Positions 1-6,018 of a DNA stretch of 8,334 bases are shown piece by piece. Below the pieces are notes generated by a model. That model had not been told where the DNA came from and made no database searches. It saw only the letters and a program-made list of their open reading frames with translations. A program made the position numbers and the translations under genes. The DNA comes from an uncultured Ardenticatenia bacterium (GTDB taxonomy: Bacteria > Chloroflexota > Anaerolineae > Promineifilales > Promineifilaceae). Location of the stretch: NCBI GenBank assembly GCA_937858165.1, contig CALLZA010000839.1, positions 1 to 8,334 of the forward strand. Reading direction: 5' to 3'. Position 1 is the stretch's first letter, and every line of letters begins with the position of its first letter.

Positions 1-22
1 CATGTGATTCTGTTTTTTTTTT
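1..22. other. Base-calling noise and poly-T beyond the P5 adapter
   Basis: Ten bases without recognisable content are followed by a T-rich run that leads directly into the P5 adapter. Illumina reads that run off the end of a short insert typically give the whole adapter, then poly-A, then noise. The reverse complement of that pattern is what is seen here. This is not organism DNA. Confidence 0.9.
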
Positions 23-92
23 AATGATACGTCGACCGCCGAGATCTTCACTAGATCGCTCGTCGGCAGCGTAAGATGTGTATAAGAGACAG
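23..92 (+). other. Untrimmed Illumina P5 / Nextera read 1 adapter (artefact)
   Basis: Bases 23-51 match the P5 flow-cell oligo with three mismatches (positions 32, 38 and 48). Bases 52-59 are the i5 index TAGATCGC, which I recognise as Nextera S501/N501. Bases 60-92 are the Nextera read 1 adapter with one mismatch (position 73). They end in the 19-bp Tn5 mosaic end AGATGTGTATAAGAGACAG (74-92). Organism sequence can only start at 93. The mosaic end comes from in vitro tagmentation and does not indicate a natural transposon. Confidence 0.97.
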
Positions 93-193
93 CAGTGGAC
101 GTGAAAACTAGACCATTCTTATGCAGACAAGCGATAAATTAGAACAGATGAGCGAAGATGAATGCTACTCAGAAGCGGGTATACTTACAACCT
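93..193 (+). promoter_or_regulatory. AT-rich radA upstream region with candidate leaderless -10 box
   Basis: This stretch is clearly more AT-rich than the rest of the contig, as expected for a promoter region, and has no convincing coding content. A -10-like hexamer TATACT lies at 180-185, 8 nt before the radA ATG at 194. That spacing would place the transcript start at or next to the start codon and give a leaderless mRNA. In agreement, no Shine-Dalgarno sequence is visible before the ATG. I see no good -35 hexamer at 15-18 nt spacing. Because the region touches the adapter junction, its left part rests on end-of-contig sequence. Confidence 0.45.
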
Positions 194-1567
194 ATGGCAA
201 AACGACAAACGCAATACGTGTGCCAGGCCTGTGGCCGCACGACGCCCGTCTACATGGGTCGCTGCCCGCGCTGTAACGAGTTCGACACGATGGTTGAGCA
301 GCGCGTCGAGCCGGAGCCGAGCGCCGGTGGGCGGCGGGTGGCCGGCGTGGCTGCCTCGCGCCCCGTTCGCCTGCGTGAGGTGGAGGCTGACGGCTTTGAC
401 CGGCTGACGTTGCCCGTGGCCGAGTTTTCGCGTGTGCTGGGTGGGGGGCTGGTTCCGGGGTCGCTCATCCTGGTCGGCGGCGATCCGGGCATCGGCAAGT
501 CGACCTTGCTGCTGGAGATTGCCGGTCTCGTCGCCGGGCAACATGGGCCGGTGCTCTACATCTCTGGCGAGGAGAGCGCGCGGCAGATCAAGATGCGCGC
601 CGACCGGCTGCGAATGGACGCCGAGGACCTATTCCTCGTCACCGAGACCAACCTCCACGCCATACTCGACCACATCGCCGCCGTGCGCCCGGTCATGGCC
701 ATCATCGATAGCATCCAGACGACCTACGACGAGAACTTAAGCTCCTCGGCCGGCAGCGTCAGCCAGGTGCGCGAATCGGCCGCCCGCTTCCAGGACTTGG
801 CCAAGCAGACCGGCGTCATCATCGTCCTCGTCGGCCACGTGACCAAGGAAGGGGCCATCGCCGGGCCGCGCGTGCTGGAGCACATCGTCGATACCGTCCT
901 CTATCTGGAGGGCGACCCGTTCCACCGCTACCGCCTGCTGCGCAGCGTCAAGAACCGTTTCGGCGCGACGAGCGAGGTGGGCGTGTTCGAGATGGTGGAG
1001 CAGGGCATGGTCGAAGTGACCAACCCGTCGGAGGCGTTTCTGGCCGAGCGGCAGGCCAATTCGCCCGGCTCGGCCATCGCCGTGACGCTGGAGGGCACGC
1101 GGCCGCTGCTGGTCGAGGTGCAGGCTCTGGCCAGCTCCACGACCTTCGCCAACCCGCGCCGCACGCCCAACGGCATCGACTACAACCGCCTGCTGCTGCT
1201 GACGGCCGTGCTGACCCGGCGCGTCCACATGCCCCTGGCCGACAAGGACGTGTTCGTCAACGTCATCGGTGGATTGCAGATCAGCGAGCCGGCGGCCGAC
1301 CTGGGCGTGGCCCTGGCCATCGCCAGCAGCATCAAGGACCGTGCCGTCCACGCCGACATGGCCTTCTTCGGCGAGGTTGGTCTGAGCGGCGAGTTGCGCG
1401 CCGTTAGCCAGTTGGAGCCGCGCCTGCGTGAGGCGGCCAAGTTGGGTTTCCGCCGCTGTGTCGTGCCGCGCAGCCGCCAGTTGATGGAGGGCAACCGGCC
1501 GGAGGGGCTGGAGATCATTCAGTGCCGGACACTGCACGAGGCGGTGGAGATGGCGCTGATCCGCTAA
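194..1567 (+). CDS. radA: DNA repair protein RadA (Sms)
   Basis: This is a RecA-like ATPase that drives branch migration of recombination intermediates in homologous recombination and repair, acting in the cytoplasm on DNA. The start is set at 194, giving 457 aa, the usual RadA length. The reading frame stays open to 158, but those 12 extra residues are not family-like and MAKRQTQYVC is the typical N-terminus. Visible features in order: a C4 zinc finger with Cys10, 13, 24 and 27 (CX2C-X10-CX2C); Walker A GDPGIGKST at 96-104; Walker B MAIIDS around 168-173; the RadA signature KNRFG at 253-257; and a C-terminal Lon-protease-like domain from about residue 290, which in RadA is structural and not proteolytic. 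It is convergent with the glycosidase gene downstream. No frameshift or missing key residue is seen. Confidence 0.97.
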   Translation: MAKRQTQYVCQACGRTTPVYMGRCPRCNEFDTMVEQRVEPEPSAGGRRVAGVAASRPVRLREVEADGFDRLTLPVAEFSRVLGGGLVPGSLILVGGDPGIGKSTLLLEIAGLVAGQHGPVLYISGEESARQIKMRADRLRMDAEDLFLVTETNLHAILDHIAAVRPVMAIIDSIQTTYDENLSSSAGSVSQVRESAARFQDLAKQTGVIIVLVGHVTKEGAIAGPRVLEHIVDTVLYLEGDPFHRYRLLRSVKNRFGATSEVGVFEMVEQGMVEVTNPSEAFLAERQANSPGSAIAVTLEGTRPLLVEVQALASSTTFANPRRTPNGIDYNRLLLLTAVLTRRVHMPLADKDVFVNVIGGLQISEPAADLGVALAIASSIKDRAVHADMAFFGEVGLSGELRAVSQLEPRLREAAKLGFRRCVVPRSRQLMEGNRPEGLEIIQCRTLHEAVEMALIR

Positions 1568-1574
1568 AAGAACT

Positions 1575-1653
1575 GGCACGCCGATGGCCCTGATAAACGC
1601 TGAGCTTTTTCTTGTCCGCGTTTGTCCGCGCTTGTCAGCATTATCTGCGTGCC
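1575..1653. repeat. Intergenic inverted repeat enclosing a 10-bp tandem repeat; possible bidirectional terminator
   Basis: The gap between the convergent radA and glycosidase genes is bracketed by GGCACGC (1575-1581) and GCGTGCC (1647-1653). Inside are further complementary blocks: GATAA (1592-1596) with TTATC (1641-1645), and GCTGA (1599-1603) with TCAGC (1635-1639). The arms can form an interrupted stem. Between them lie a T-run (1606-1610) and three 10-bp units, CTTGTCCGCG, TTTGTCCGCG and a degenerate CTTGTCAGCA (1611-1640), with TTATCTGCGT following at the same period. Position between two convergent genes suits a role in ending both transcripts, but no canonical GC hairpin plus U-tract is present. 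It may simply be a dispersed intergenic repeat. Confidence 0.55.
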
Positions 1654-1666
1654 ATTCTTCCCGTGT

Positions 1667-3316
1667 CTACGAACGCCCTGCCCGGCGCAACAAGACGACG
1701 GCCGCTCCGGCCACGACCACCCCGGCTATGGCCAGCCACATCAGGCTCCTCGAAGAGGCAGACGTCTGGCTGTCTGTCGCCGCGAGCGTTGCTGTGGCTG
1801 CCACCGTTGACTCCGGTTCCACTTGCGCGACGACGGCCGTCGCGTGTGCAGTGGCCGTAGCCGTGGCTGTAGGGGCGACGCCCAAACCCGCCTCTACGGG
1901 CTGATCGGTCGGTGTGGCGCTAGGGGCCTCGGTCGGGGCGGCGGTGGCTGACGTCGTAGGCGGGGCGTCCGTCGGCGTCGGCTGTTGCCCGATGATCAAC
2001 TCCTGGTCGATCTGCAGCAGCGCGCCCGGTTGCAGCCCATTCAGCGCGTATAACGCATCGAGCGACAGGTCATACAGGAAGGCAATGCCGAGCGGTGTTT
2101 CCCCCGCCACGACGCGGTGGACGACGGCCCCATCGTCGCGAACGTAGGCCTGCGCCAAGTCGGCTGAGGCGGCGGTTCCGGAGGGTGCGAGGGTATCGGC
2201 CGGCGGGTCGTCGGTCGAGGGCACCACGGGGCCGGGCCGCAGCGTCGAGGCGGCCGGCCCGGCGGCTTCGCCCGGCACAGCGGTGGCCGTGGGCGCGACC
2301 GTGGCCGGCGGCGGGGCGACGGCCAGCGTGCCCGCTTTGTAGGCCGCGCTCAATTCGGCCGTCAGGTCGAGGTAGAAGCGACCGTGCTCCTGCGATGGCT
2401 CAATCTGGCTGCCCTCGGCCCACTCGTTGAACGAGGTGATGATCAGCATGTCGGGAGTGCTGGCCGCCGCGCCGCTGAAGCTGGCGCGATAGAAGTCGCC
2501 GTTAGCCCGGTCGCGGCGGAAGGCGGACGTGCCGCGGCCCAGCAGGGTGTCGTCCCAGCCGGGCATGGCCGTGGCGACCCAGTACTTGTAGCGGCCGTCC
2601 GTGGCCGTGGCGCGGGTATTGCCGGCCCAGGCGGCAGCCGTCTGCGCCGGGTTGGCCGACCAGGCGGTGTTATAGAGGTGGAGCCCGTCGAAGACGCTCA
2701 GGTAGCTCGTGTCGCCCCCTTCGGCGATCCAGATGGAGCCACGGTTGGGGTCGACCGCCTCGCGGATGGTCGCCCACTCGGCCGCCGACAACAGCCAGTT
2801 GGCCCAGAAGAAAATGACGGGGCGGCCGTCGACGCGCAGATAGGCGGGGTGGGTGGTGTGGGTGGCCAGCAGCGTGCTGAGGGCGGCGATGCGATCATCG
2901 TTGTTGGCAAAGAACGGGCTGCCTGTCTCGAAATCGACCGCGGCGCTAAAGCCGTTGGCCGCGGCCACACCCAGCAGCGTCTGGAAGTTCGTCTCGGTCT
3001 GGTTGTTGGCCGTCTGTGGGCCGTACCAGCTTTGTACAAAGCCGTCGATGCCGGCGGCGCGGGCTTCGCCGACGTGGCGCTGGATAGTAGCCACGTCGGC
3101 CGAGCTGTAGGCCGACGCCGGTTGGAAGGGGGTCTGGCCCGCGCCGAATGAGCCGGGGCTATACCAGGCGTAGTAGAAGGCCAGCACCAGTCTCGTCTGG
3201 CCCTGGGCCTGAGTGGCGCGCGCCCCGCCCGGCGCGGCCAGCGCAACGAGCAGGATGAGCAGACCGAGCAGCAGTCGTAGGGCCGCCGTCGGCCGGTGGG
3301 GGGTGGGGTTAGACAT
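1667..3316 (-). CDS. Secreted GH99/GH71-like glycoside hydrolase with LysM domain and C-terminal membrane anchor
   Basis: This 549-aa protein appears to be exported. It has a short N-terminus with one Arg before a hydrophobic signal segment (about 13-28), then an Ala/Gly-rich probable cleavage region. Residues 41-325 look like the (beta/alpha)8 barrel of GH99-like enzymes: [11 protein letters not shown] (45-55), [12 protein letters not shown] (89-100), VIFFWANW (167-174) and [14 protein letters not shown] (295-308). In known GH99 endo-alpha-mannosidases the two catalytic Glu lie in an EWxE motif; E298 and E301 match that spacing. A Pro/Thr/Ala linker is followed by a LysM-like module (about 398-443), which usually binds peptidoglycan or chitin-type glycans. 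A longer low-complexity linker (445-522) leads to a transmembrane helix (524-543) ending in RRAGRS. I infer an extracytoplasmic, cell-surface alpha-mannan or glucan hydrolase. The exact substrate cannot be read from sequence. The ATG at 3316 is supported by a TATAAT box 8 nt upstream. Confidence 0.83.
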   Translation of the reverse strand: MSNPTPHRPTAALRLLLGLLILLVALAAPGGARATQAQGQTRLVLAFYYAWYSPGSFGAGQTPFQPASAYSSADVATIQRHVGEARAAGIDGFVQSWYGPQTANNQTETNFQTLLGVAAANGFSAAVDFETGSPFFANNDDRIAALSTLLATHTTHPAYLRVDGRPVIFFWANWLLSAAEWATIREAVDPNRGSIWIAEGGDTSYLSVFDGLHLYNTAWSANPAQTAAAWAGNTRATATDGRYKYWVATAMPGWDDTLLGRGTSAFRRDRANGDFYRASFSGAAASTPDMLIITSFNEWAEGSQIEPSQEHGRFYLDLTAELSAAYKAGTLAVAPPPATVAPTATAVPGEAAGPAASTLRPGPVVPSTDDPPADTLAPSGTAASADLAQAYVRDDGAVVHRVVAGETPLGIAFLYDLSLDALYALNGLQPGALLQIDQELIIGQQPTPTDAPPTTSATAAPTEAPSATPTDQPVEAGLGVAPTATATATAHATAVVAQVEPESTVAATATLAATDSQTSASSRSLMWLAIAGVVVAGAAVVLLRRAGRS

Positions 3317-3324
3317 CGGCGGCT

Positions 3325-3351
3325 ATTATACCGGCTGCGTCCGTGGGGCAA
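3325..3351 (-). promoter_or_regulatory. Promoter of the glycosidase gene, apparently leaderless
   Basis: On the minus strand a perfect -10 hexamer TATAAT occupies 3330-3325, and the ATG begins at 3316 after only 8 nt. Transcription would start at about the A of the start codon. A -35-like TTGCCC lies at 3351-3346, with a short 15-nt spacer. No Shine-Dalgarno sequence fits between the box and the ATG, which supports a leaderless mRNA. Confidence 0.6.
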
Positions 3352-3369
3352 GCGAGATCGCCGCCGCCC

Positions 3370-3397
3370 TTGCCTTATTCTAAGGCTGCGTTATAAT
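3370..3397 (+). promoter_or_regulatory. Promoter of the rpsF-ssb-rpsR operon
   Basis: A -35-like TTGCCT (3370-3375, 4 of 6 consensus bases) and a perfect -10 TATAAT (3392-3397) are separated by 16 nt. The transcript would start near 3404 and carry a leader of about 108 nt before the rpsF start at 3512. It is divergent from the glycosidase promoter. The two -10 boxes are about 60 bp apart, so the polymerases may compete or be co-regulated. Confidence 0.65.
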
Positions 3398-3403
3398 CGC
3401 GAA

Positions 3404-3511
3404 TTCGTTGCCGGCAATTGGCCCGCACGCCAATCTGCCGCTTCCGCTCCCGGCAAGTGACCGGGGGCAAAGCTCGCTAGAGCATATTCCATGGAAAAGG
3501 AGAGTAGCAAC
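3404..3511 (+). promoter_or_regulatory. Structured 5' leader of rpsF; candidate S6:S18 autoregulatory element
   Basis: The leader is long and rich in stem-loops. Hairpin 1 is ATTGGC (3417-3422), loop CCGCAC, GCCAAT (3429-3434). Hairpin 2 is GCTCCCGG (3446-3453), a 7-nt loop, CCGGGGGC (3461-3468), an 8-bp stem with one G-U pair. A small hairpin GCTC/GAGC (3472-3475 with 3480-3483) follows. A palindrome TTGCCGGCAA (3408-3417) overlaps hairpin 1. In many bacteria the rpsF-rpsR leader contains an RNA with an exposed CCG that binds the S6:S18 complex and represses the operon. The CCG in hairpin 1 and the gene content fit that idea, but I have not matched it to the consensus. Confidence 0.45.
3498..3502 (+). 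promoter_or_regulatory. Shine-Dalgarno site that sets the rpsF start
   Basis: AGGAG within AAAAGGAGAG lies 9 nt before the GTG at 3512. The upstream in-frame ATG at 3491 precedes this site and has no site of its own, so the GTG is the better start. Confidence 0.75.
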
Positions 3512-3805
3512 GTGCGTGACTACGAAGTGACGGTTGTCATCCAACCGCAGTTGGATGAGGCTGAGCGCAATCAAGCGATCGAGCGACTCAGCAATCTTCT
3601 GGTTCCCGGCTCCAAAGAGGACGGCGCTCTGACCGTCAACCATTGGGGCGTGCGGCAACTGGCTTACACCATCCGCAAGTTTCAGGAAGGGTACTACGTC
3701 CTCTACGAGGCGCAGATAGACCCGACGCGCATCCGCGACATCGAACGCAGCATGCAGTATAACGAGGACGTCCTTCGTTATCTGGTCGTGCGCAAAGATG
3801 AGTAG
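3512..3805 (+). CDS. rpsF: 30S ribosomal protein bS6
   Basis: bS6 binds the central domain of 16S rRNA together with bS18 in the platform of the small subunit. With the GTG start at 3512 the product is 97 aa and begins MRDYEVTVVIQPQLDE, the typical bS6 first strand; the ATG at 3491 would add seven unfamiliar residues. Other family features are NHWGVRQLAYTIRKFQEGYYVLY (centre of the protein, the beta2-beta3 region) and IRDIERSMQYNEDVLRYLVVR at the C-terminus. The protein ends soon after and lacks a long acidic tail. It is the first gene of an operon with ssb (23-nt gap) and rpsR. The leader may mediate feedback control. Confidence 0.97.
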   Translation: MRDYEVTVVIQPQLDEAERNQAIERLSNLLVPGSKEDGALTVNHWGVRQLAYTIRKFQEGYYVLYEAQIDPTRIRDIERSMQYNEDVLRYLVVRKDE

Positions 3806-3828
3806 GTCCTGACTCAGGACGGAGCGCG

Positions 3829-4167
3829 ATGGCGTCGCACAAAGGCTTGAACAAAGTCATGGTCATCGGCTGGCTGGAAGACGACCCAGAGGTCCGTCAG
3901 ACGCCGGGCGGCCGAACCGTGGCCTCGTTCAGTGTGGCCACGCCGCGCGCCTGGACATCGTCTGAAGGCGACAAGCACGAAGAGAAAGAGTGGTTTAACG
4001 TCGTCGCCTGGGGGACGCTGGCCGAGATGTGCAAAGATCGCGTCCTGAAGGGCCAGCAAGTTTACGTTGAGGGGCGATTGCAGACGCGCGGCTGGGAAGA
4101 CAGTCTCGGCCGCAAACACTTCCGCACGGAAGTGGTCGCCCAGGAATTGATTGTGCTTTCAGAGTAA
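3829..4167 (+). CDS. ssb: Single-stranded DNA-binding protein, short form
   Basis: SSB coats single-stranded DNA during replication, recombination and repair. The 112-aa product is essentially one OB-fold: NKVMVIGWLEDDPEVRQTP at the start, RTVASFSVAT, then the diagnostic KEWFNVVAWGTLAEMC and GQQVYVEGRLQTRGWED, ending in EVVAQELIVLSE. The protein stops where the OB-fold ends. It lacks the Gly/Pro-rich linker and the acidic tip (DDDIPF-like) by which canonical SSBs recruit partner proteins. It may be an accessory SSB, with a full-length copy elsewhere. GGAG at 3821-3824 is 4 nt before the ATG. It sits between rpsF and rpsR in the conserved order. Confidence 0.95.
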   Translation: MASHKGLNKVMVIGWLEDDPEVRQTPGGRTVASFSVATPRAWTSSEGDKHEEKEWFNVVAWGTLAEMCKDRVLKGQQVYVEGRLQTRGWEDSLGRKHFRTEVVAQELIVLSE

Positions 4168-4177
4168 GAGGATAGAC

Positions 4178-4417
4178 ATGCAAGCTTCGAACCGTCCTAA
4201 CCGGCGTTTTCGCCCCACCAAGCGGGTGTGCCAGTTCTGCGTCGAAAAGACGCCCATTGACTACAAGCAGGTCGACGTATTGAGCCGCTACGTCAACGAG
4301 TTCGGTCGTATGCGGCCCCGCCGCCAGACGGGCACGTGCGCCAAGCACCAGCGCCATCTGGCCCGCGAGATCAAGCGCGCCCGTCACATCGCTCTCTTGC
4401 CGTTCGTCTCCGATTAG
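4178..4417 (+). CDS. rpsR: 30S ribosomal protein bS18
   Basis: bS18 pairs with bS6 on the 16S rRNA platform. The ATG at 4178 gives 79 aa, normal for the family; GAGGA at 4168-4172 lies 5 nt upstream. The in-frame TTG at 4151 would overlap ssb and is unlikely. Family features are RRFRPTKRVCQFCVEK, then IDYKQVDVLSRYVNEFGRMRPRRQTGTCAKHQRHLAREIKRARHIALLPF split across the rest of the protein. CQFC plus the later C and H (TCAKH) is the zinc-binding C+ type of S18. The next gene starts 24 nt downstream. Confidence 0.98.
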   Translation: MQASNRPNRRFRPTKRVCQFCVEKTPIDYKQVDVLSRYVNEFGRMRPRRQTGTCAKHQRHLAREIKRARHIALLPFVSD

Positions 4418-4418
4418 T

Positions 4419-4431
4419 CGCCGCTTCGGCG
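4419..4431 (+). other. Small hairpin between rpsR and the foldase gene
   Basis: CGCCG (4419-4423), loop CTT, CGGCG (4427-4431) forms a 5-bp GC stem immediately after the rpsR stop. No T-run follows, so it is not a classical terminator. It could act as an attenuator or mRNA-end stabiliser between ribosomal genes and the foldase, or have no role. Confidence 0.35.
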
Positions 4432-4441
4432 TGGATTCGAT

Positions 4442-5842
4442 ATGGCCAAGAAACCCCAAACACCTACCAAAGACGATAGCCAGTCGCGTCAGTCGCGCAA
4501 GGAAGCCCTGCTCGCCCGCAAGCGCGAGCGTCAGGTGCGCAACCTGCGTATTGCCGGCGCTGTCGTCCTCGTCCTAATCGCGCTCGTCATCGTCATCGCT
4601 CTGATCAATGAGCTGCTGCTGACGCCCGACCGCGCCGTGGCAACCGTTGGCGACCGCAACATCACTCTGCACGAGTGGCAGGAGCGTGTCGTCTATGAGC
4701 GCGCCCAACGTATTATTTTCCTGGATAACCAGCTCGAAGCCTTTGGCGGCGATGTGGGTATCGTCCAGCAGTTCGGCGGCAGCGTCATTAATGAGCTACT
4801 CGACCCAGAAGGGCTGGGTGAGAACGTCCTGAACGTGATGGCCGAGGAGTTGGTGATCTGTGACGCCGTGGCCGAGCGCGGCCTCGACATCACCGATGCC
4901 GACGTGCAGAACGAGATCAATGCCAACTTCGGCTTCTACGGTGAGGGCGTATCGCCCACGGCGTTGCCGGAGCCGACGCAGACGATCCAGCCGACGCCCT
5001 CGCTGACGCCGATTCCCACGGCCGTCATCACTGACGTCGTGCCGACCGAGACGCCCTTCCCGACGCCGACGACCGGCCCCACCGCCACGCCGCTGCCCAC
5101 GGCCACGCCGCTGTCGCAGACGGCGTTCGATGAGCAGTTCGGCGAGATCATGACCTCTGTCACCGACCTGGGCGCGACGGAGGCGGCGTACCGCAACGTG
5201 GTGCGCGCCCAACTGTGCCGTAACCGGCTGGCCGAGGCGCTGGCCGAGGAGCAGTCGCTGTCACGCGTTGCCCCACAGGCCAGCATCTTCGTCATCGTCG
5301 CCGACAGCGAGGAAGCGGCCAATGAGGTTCAGACACAGATCGGGGCCGACGGCTTCCTGACCGCGTGGAACACCATCGCCAGCCGCATCGACGACCCAGA
5401 GGCGACCGAAGCCCCGGCGACGCAGTCGTTTGAGTTGCTGTGGCGCACGCAAGACGCGCTCCAGACCAGCGTCGGCGCTGATGTGGCCGCGGCGGCGTTT
5501 GAGTTGCCGGTGAACGAGCCGAGCGACGCTATTGCTGTGGACAACGGCGACGGCACGACGAGCTACTACCTGATCATGGTCAGTGGCCGCGAGGAGCGGG
5601 AGCTGGACGAGAGCGAATATGAGACGCGCCGCCAGGAGGTGTTGCAAGCCTTCGCCGATGAGGCGCTGACCGGCAACCTGCAGCTCAATGAGCTATGGCG
5701 CAGCCGCGTGCCGACGCTGCCCGTGTTGGACAGCAAATTCCTGGCCGCGCCGACCTCCACGCCGGAGATCGAGCCGGTCGAGGAAGTTGTGCCCACGGTT
5801 GAACTGGTGGAGCCGGAAGCCACGCCCGAGCCGACCGAATAG
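4442..5842 (+). CDS. Membrane-anchored SurA/PpiC-like foldase (degenerate parvulin domain)
   Basis: This 466-aa protein resembles extracytoplasmic folding factors of the SurA/PrsA type. A very basic cytoplasmic N-terminus (1-35, rich in Lys/Arg) precedes one transmembrane helix (36-56). A SurA_N-like helical domain follows: VATVGDRNITLHEWQERV (66-83), then helices to about 168. A Thr/Pro linker (171-224) interrupts it, after which the helices resume (AFDEQFGEIM, 228-237). Residues 276-395 keep the outline of a PpiC parvulin domain (SIFVIVADSEEAANEVQ, AAAAFELPVNEPSDAI, SYYLIMVSGRE). The usual RHILV start is ASIFVIV and the His is absent, so prolyl isomerase activity is doubtful and a holdase role is more likely. 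The C-terminus is a Glu/Pro/Thr tail. The start has only a weak ribosome-binding site, so translation may depend on coupling to rpsR. It occupies the place where rplI is often found. Confidence 0.75.
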   Translation: MAKKPQTPTKDDSQSRQSRKEALLARKRERQVRNLRIAGAVVLVLIALVIVIALINELLLTPDRAVATVGDRNITLHEWQERVVYERAQRIIFLDNQLEAFGGDVGIVQQFGGSVINELLDPEGLGENVLNVMAEELVICDAVAERGLDITDADVQNEINANFGFYGEGVSPTALPEPTQTIQPTPSLTPIPTAVITDVVPTETPFPTPTTGPTATPLPTATPLSQTAFDEQFGEIMTSVTDLGATEAAYRNVVRAQLCRNRLAEALAEEQSLSRVAPQASIFVIVADSEEAANEVQTQIGADGFLTAWNTIASRIDDPEATEAPATQSFELLWRTQDALQTSVGADVAAAAFELPVNEPSDAIAVDNGDGTTSYYLIMVSGREERELDESEYETRRQEVLQAFADEALTGNLQLNELWRSRVPTLPVLDSKFLAAPTSTPEIEPVEEVVPTVELVEPEATPEPTE

Positions 5843-5860
5843 GCCGGCTAATGGAGAAAA

Positions 5861-5930
5861 CAACCACAGGTGGCACAGATTTCACAGCTTGAGCTTTGGA
5901 AACCTGTGTCATCTGTGAACCCTGTGGTTG
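5861..5930. repeat. Imperfect 27-bp inverted repeat with CACAG words
   Basis: The left arm (5861-5887) and the right arm (5904-5930) pair at 22 of 27 positions around a 16-nt loop. The arms share CAACCACAGG, CACAGAT and CACAG blocks, separated by unpaired 3- and 2-nt internal loops. The word CACAG recurs three times per arm. The element lies after the foldase stop and before the terminator. It looks like a non-coding dispersed palindromic repeat (REP- or MITE-like). No open reading frame or target-site duplication is evident. Confidence 0.75.
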
Positions 5931-5969
5931 CTTCTTCGACAAGGTGGCATGCGCTGAAGAGATTTCATA

Positions 5970-5994
5970 AAAAGGCCGGCTCGTCCGGCCTTTT
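5970..5994 (+). terminator. Rho-independent terminator after the rpsF-ssb-rpsR-foldase operon
   Basis: AAAAGGCCGG (5970-5979), loop CTCGT, CCGGCCTTTT (5985-5994) is a perfect 10-bp stem with A and T flanks, so it could work on both strands. It is 127 nt after the foldase stop, beyond the inverted repeat, and only 24 nt before the next ATG. Confidence 0.9.
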
Positions 5995-6018
5995 CTATTG
6001 AGCCAGGGTAGAGGGGCG

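Noticed and set aside
158..193. Upstream in-frame start for radA adding 12 residues
   Set aside because: The extension is not family-like, has no ribosome-binding site, and the ATG at 194 gives the standard N-terminus and length.
737..1579. Minus-strand open frame of 280 codons
   Set aside because: It is antisense to radA and compositionally typical of GC-rich shadow frames.
2384..3151. Plus-strand open frame of 255 codons
   Set aside because: It is antisense to the glycosidase gene, which has a recognisable fold, promoter and start. Long shadow frames are expected in GC-rich DNA.
5861..5930. Palindromic repeat considered as a transposon with terminal inverted repeats
   Set aside because: The inner loop is only 16 nt, with no coding sequence and no visible target duplication.
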